NCBI GenBank assembly: GCA_031272345.1
Contig: JAISTZ010000121.1
Span: forward strand, 1 to 11,334
DNA length: 11,334 nt
Source: Spirochaetaceae bacterium
GTDB lineage: Bacteria > Spirochaetota > Spirochaetia > Treponematales > Treponemataceae
Direction: 5' to 3'
The translations under genes were made by a program, and so were the position numbers. Positions within the stretch are counted from its first letter, which is position 1. Each line of letters begins with the position of its first letter. Under the pieces are notes generated by a model. It searched no databases. It was given only the letters and a program-made list of their open reading frames with translations, and was not told the origin of the DNA. This document shows positions 10,116 through 11,334 of the stretch, piece by piece.

Positions 10116-11334
10116 AGTTCACCGTTTTAATAGTTGACGATGAAAAAAATATCCGCGAGGGGCTTTCCGAGGCCCTGGGGATGGACGGGTACAACGTGCG
10201 TCTGGCCGAGGACGGCAGGGCGGGCTGGGGGTGCATCGAGAAGGGGGACATCGATCTGGTGATCACGGATCTCCGTATGCCGGGCATGTCCGGGGAGGAG
10301 CTGCTCAAAAGGGCCGCCGCGGAGAGTCCCTCCATCCCGGTGATCGTGCTCACGGGCCACGGCAGCATCGACAGCGCGGTGGACGCCATGCGCTCCGGGG
10401 CCTACGACTTCCTCACCAAGCCGGTCAACCTGGACCGGCTCTCCCTCATCGTCAAGCGGGCCCTCTCCAGGCGGGAACTCGAGGTCCGCGCCAGGCACAT
10501 GGAGGAGGAGCTCCGGGGCAAGGAGACCTTCGAGAACATCGTGGGGAACAACGCGGAGATGCAGCGGGTCTTCCAGGTGGTAAAACGGGCCGCGGGCGCA
10601 AAGGCGTCGGTCCTCATCACCGGGGAGAGCGGTGTGGGGAAGGAGCTCATCGCCGACGCCCTCCACAACCTGTCCCCCAGGCGTGACAAACCCTTCATCA
10701 AGGTGCACTGCGCGGCCCTCTCGGAGTCCCTCCTGGAGAGCGAGCTCTTCGGCCACGAGAAGGGGGCCTTCACCGGGGCCCTCACCAGGCAGCGGGGCAG
10801 GTTCGAGCTCGCCAACACGGGCACGATTTTCCTGGACGAGATCGGCGAAATCAGTCAGAACGTGCAGATAAAGATCCTCCGGGTCCTCCAGGACAAGCGG
10901 TTCGAGCGGGTAGGGGGGGAGGAAACCCTGGAGGTCGACGTGCGGGTGATCGCCGCCACGAACCGGGACCTCAAGAAGGAAATCGCCGAGGGGCGATTCC
11001 GGGAGGACCTCTTCTACCGGCTCAATGTGGTGGAAATCACCGTGCCCCCCCTCCGGGAGCGCAAGGACGACATCCCCCTCCTGGTGTCGACCTTCCTGGG
11101 GGACTGCGCCAGGGAAAACAACAGGGCCGTCACCGGGATTGACGAAAGGGCCCGGTCGGCCCTCTACGCCTACGACTGGCCCGGAAACGTGCGGCAGCTG
11201 CGGAACTGTATCGAAAGCGCGGTGGTCCTCTGCGAGGGGCCGGTGATAACCCTGGAGGACCTGCCCCCGGGGATCGTCCAGGAAGCGGGGGCCGGCCCCG
11301 GGGGGGGGGCCATCCTTGTGCCCGCGGATTCGAC
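10112..11334 (+). CDS. NtrC-family sigma54-dependent response regulator (3' truncated by window)
   Basis: The frame is open to the window end with 407 codons visible. Residues 1-120 are a receiver domain: acidic pocket Asp9/Asp10, phospho-acceptor Asp53 (VITDLRMPG), Thr81 and Lys103. After a charged linker (121-140), residues 141 to about 385 are an AAA+ sigma54-activation domain: Walker A GESGVGKE (171-178), GAFTGA (218-223) that contacts sigma54, Walker B GTIFLDEIGE (237-246), FREDLFYRLNV with the arginine finger region (296-306) and sensor II DWPGNVRQLRN (355-365). All key residues are intact, so it should hydrolyse ATP and open sigma54 promoters when phosphorylated. The Fis-type DNA-binding domain is expected beyond the window. 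A run of ten Gs (11300-11309) lies in the linker before it. The partner kinase and target genes are not visible; the neighbour on the other side is the divergent importer operon. Confidence 0.95.
   Translation, partial: MKFTVLIVDDEKNIREGLSEALGMDGYNVRLAEDGRAGWGCIEKGDIDLVITDLRMPGMSGEELLKRAAAESPSIPVIVLTGHGSIDSAVDAMRSGAYDFLTKPVNLDRLSLIVKRALSRRELEVRARHMEEELRGKETFENIVGNNAEMQRVFQVVKRAAGAKASVLITGESGVGKELIADALHNLSPRRDKPFIKVHCAALSESLLESELFGHEKGAFTGALTRQRGRFELANTGTIFLDEIGEISQNVQIKILRVLQDKRFERVGGEETLEVDVRVIAATNRDLKKEIAEGRFREDLFYRLNVVEITVPPLRERKDDIPLLVSTFLGDCARENNRAVTGIDERARSALYAYDWPGNVRQLRNCIESAVVLCEGPVITLEDLPPGIVQEAGAGPGGGAILVPADS

Larger units (their letters stand above)
9998..10140 (+). repeat. Imperfect tandem duplication (72 + 71 bp) of the response-regulator 5' region
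   Basis: Copy 1 (9998-10069) and copy 2 (10070-10140) are directly adjacent. By hand alignment they share 58 of 71 aligned bases with one extra G in copy 1. Each copy contains the CCGGC-GGA-GCCGG hairpin, TTTTTAAAGTCCC, a purine-rich stretch, an ATG, and the codons for MKFTVLIVDD. Both copies end in GTTGACGA. Differences cluster between the hairpin and the ATG (8 in about 16 bases); the other five are silent codon changes. The offset between the two ATGs is 71 bases, so copy 1 is out of frame with copy 2. Confidence 0.9.

Noticed and set aside
1..11334. Mobile elements, CRISPR arrays, phage or toxin-antitoxin genes
   Set aside because: None of the repeats or coding regions resembles these; the only direct repeat found is the tandem duplication at 9998-10140.

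Overview
This window looks like chromosomal DNA of a GC-rich spirochaete, most likely a relative of the treponemes. This is inference. The string spoVG - tRNA-Gln - rplY(L25/CTC) - tilS resembles the Borrelia order spoVG-rplY-pth-tilS as I remember it. IspE (the non-mevalonate isoprenoid route), CheB, an OmpA-type envelope protein and a Gly-rich secreted solute-binding protein all fit a Gram-negative motile host. There is no rRNA, CRISPR array, insertion sequence or phage gene. Genes are packed tightly, and the longest non-coding stretch is under 200 bases.

Layout. (1) 1-727 holds the C-terminal part of CheB. (2) 793-3838 is a housekeeping block on the + strand: a strong sigma70-type promoter whose predicted start falls on the ispE ATG, then ispE, spoVG (start inside ispE), tRNA-Gln(UUG), rplY and tilS. 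(3) 3884-5260 holds a promoter covered by a near-perfect palindromic operator, a 25-codon small ORF with a very good ribosome site, and an exported OmpA-family protein whose start overlaps the small ORF's stop (ATGA). (4) 5241-7563 is a divergent pair, a GldA/HcxA-type iron-family dehydrogenase (-) and a YbdL-type class I aminotransferase (+). Only 46 bases and overlapping promoter elements separate them. (5) 7565-9843 is a complete polar amino acid ABC importer on the - strand (binding protein, ATPase, permease). (6) 9968-11334 holds a promoter, a 72/71-bp imperfect tandem duplication, and the first 407 codons of an NtrC-type sigma54 activator that runs off the end.

How the parts may work together. 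The importer, aminotransferase and dehydrogenase could form one route: take up an amino acid, transaminate it to a 2-oxo acid, then reduce this to a hydroxy acid. E. coli has a similar neighbouring pair, ybdH(hcxA)/ybdL. The response regulator diverges from the importer, but its target cannot be read here.

The least ordinary part is the leader of the response regulator (9998-10140). The terminator-like hairpin, ribosome site and first ten codons have been duplicated in tandem. The upstream copy now forms a 24-codon ORF that ends in an ATGA overlap with the real gene and carries the second hairpin plus T5 inside its coding sequence. Over the ten shared codons all five base differences are silent. 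Together with the ATGA-coupled small ORF at 3945, the window holds two candidate leader-peptide arrangements. Three promoters also place the -10 element only 6-9 bases before the ATG, which suggests leaderless mRNAs.
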